A stretch of DNA of 8,163 nt from the NCBI GenBank assembly GCA_025934385.1, contig JAICYE010000073.1, forward strand, positions 1 through 8,163, given 5' to 3'. How positions within the stretch are numbered: position 1 is the first letter of the stretch; each line of letters opens with the position of its first letter. This document shows positions 8,131 to 8,163 of this stretch, one piece after another. This stretch comes from Acidimicrobiia bacterium (GTDB taxonomy: Bacteria; Actinomycetota; Acidimicrobiia; IMCC26256; BP-133). The translations under genes were made by a program, and so were the position numbers. The notes beneath the pieces were generated by a model. The model was given only the letters and a program-made list of their open reading frames with translations. It ran no database searches and was not told the DNA's origin.

Positions 8131-8163
8131 CTGGGAGGCGCGACCGCCACTCACCCACCGAAC
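8113..8163 (+). other. Sequence tail unrelated to the expected continuation of the FMN domain
   Basis: After base 8112 none of the three forward frames encodes the conserved glycine-rich continuation of the glutamate synthase FMN domain, so a simple frameshift does not explain the loss. The tail starts with a short AGC/CAG-type triplet run, and nothing recognisable (RNA gene, transposon end or terminator) is seen in it. It may be a true rearrangement junction or a chimeric contig end. Confidence 0.55.

Noticed and set aside
8113..8163. tRNA, terminator or transposon end in the tail
   Set aside because: No cloverleaf arms, no strong hairpin followed by T residues, and no inverted terminal repeat could be seen in the 51 bases.

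Overview
The window is very GC-rich (about 70% by eye), and most codons end in G or C. All six genes run left to right with almost no space between them. The protein families point to a high-GC actinobacterium: a hybrid kinase of the type usually preceded by HAMP repeats, an RsbW-like ATPase fused to a receiver, and a GAF-RsbU-like phosphatase. The Acidimicrobiia or a related uncultured lineage is a reasonable guess, but the sequence alone does not prove a genus or class.

The left block (1-4902) is a signalling module of four tightly linked genes. It holds the C-terminal part of a hybrid histidine kinase (open at the left edge), a receiver plus kinase-like protein whose phosphoacceptor histidine is replaced by alanine, a receiver fused to an RsbW/SpoIIAB-type ATPase, and a GAF-PP2C (RsbU/SpoIIE-type) phosphatase. 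Junctions 1/2 and 3/4 overlap by four bases (ATGA and GTGA), and junction 2/3 has an 11-base gap, so translation is probably coupled. Together the genes look like a phosphorelay feeding a partner-switching circuit (switch kinase and opposing phosphatase). The usual STAS antagonist and sigma factor are not in the window.

The right block (4950-8130) holds two redox enzymes, each with an N-terminal Rieske [2Fe-2S] domain. The first is a Rieske domain fused to a complete thiamine-diphosphate enzyme of the pyruvate oxidase/acetolactate synthase superfamily. The second, starting four bases after the first stops, is a Rieske domain fused to a glutamate-synthase-type FMN domain. It is cut short near the right edge: family resemblance stops abruptly at about base 8112 and an unrelated tail ends in a stop codon at 8130. 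The pairing of two Rieske-fused redox enzymes is the most unusual thing here. A shared electron-transfer job is an inference, not something the sequence proves.

A 47-base gap (4903-4949) separates the blocks. It holds a good Shine-Dalgarno sequence and a weak -10-like hexamer, so the redox pair may have its own promoter. I saw no RNA gene, insertion sequence, CRISPR array or convincing terminator. No gene-free stretch exceeds 300 bases.
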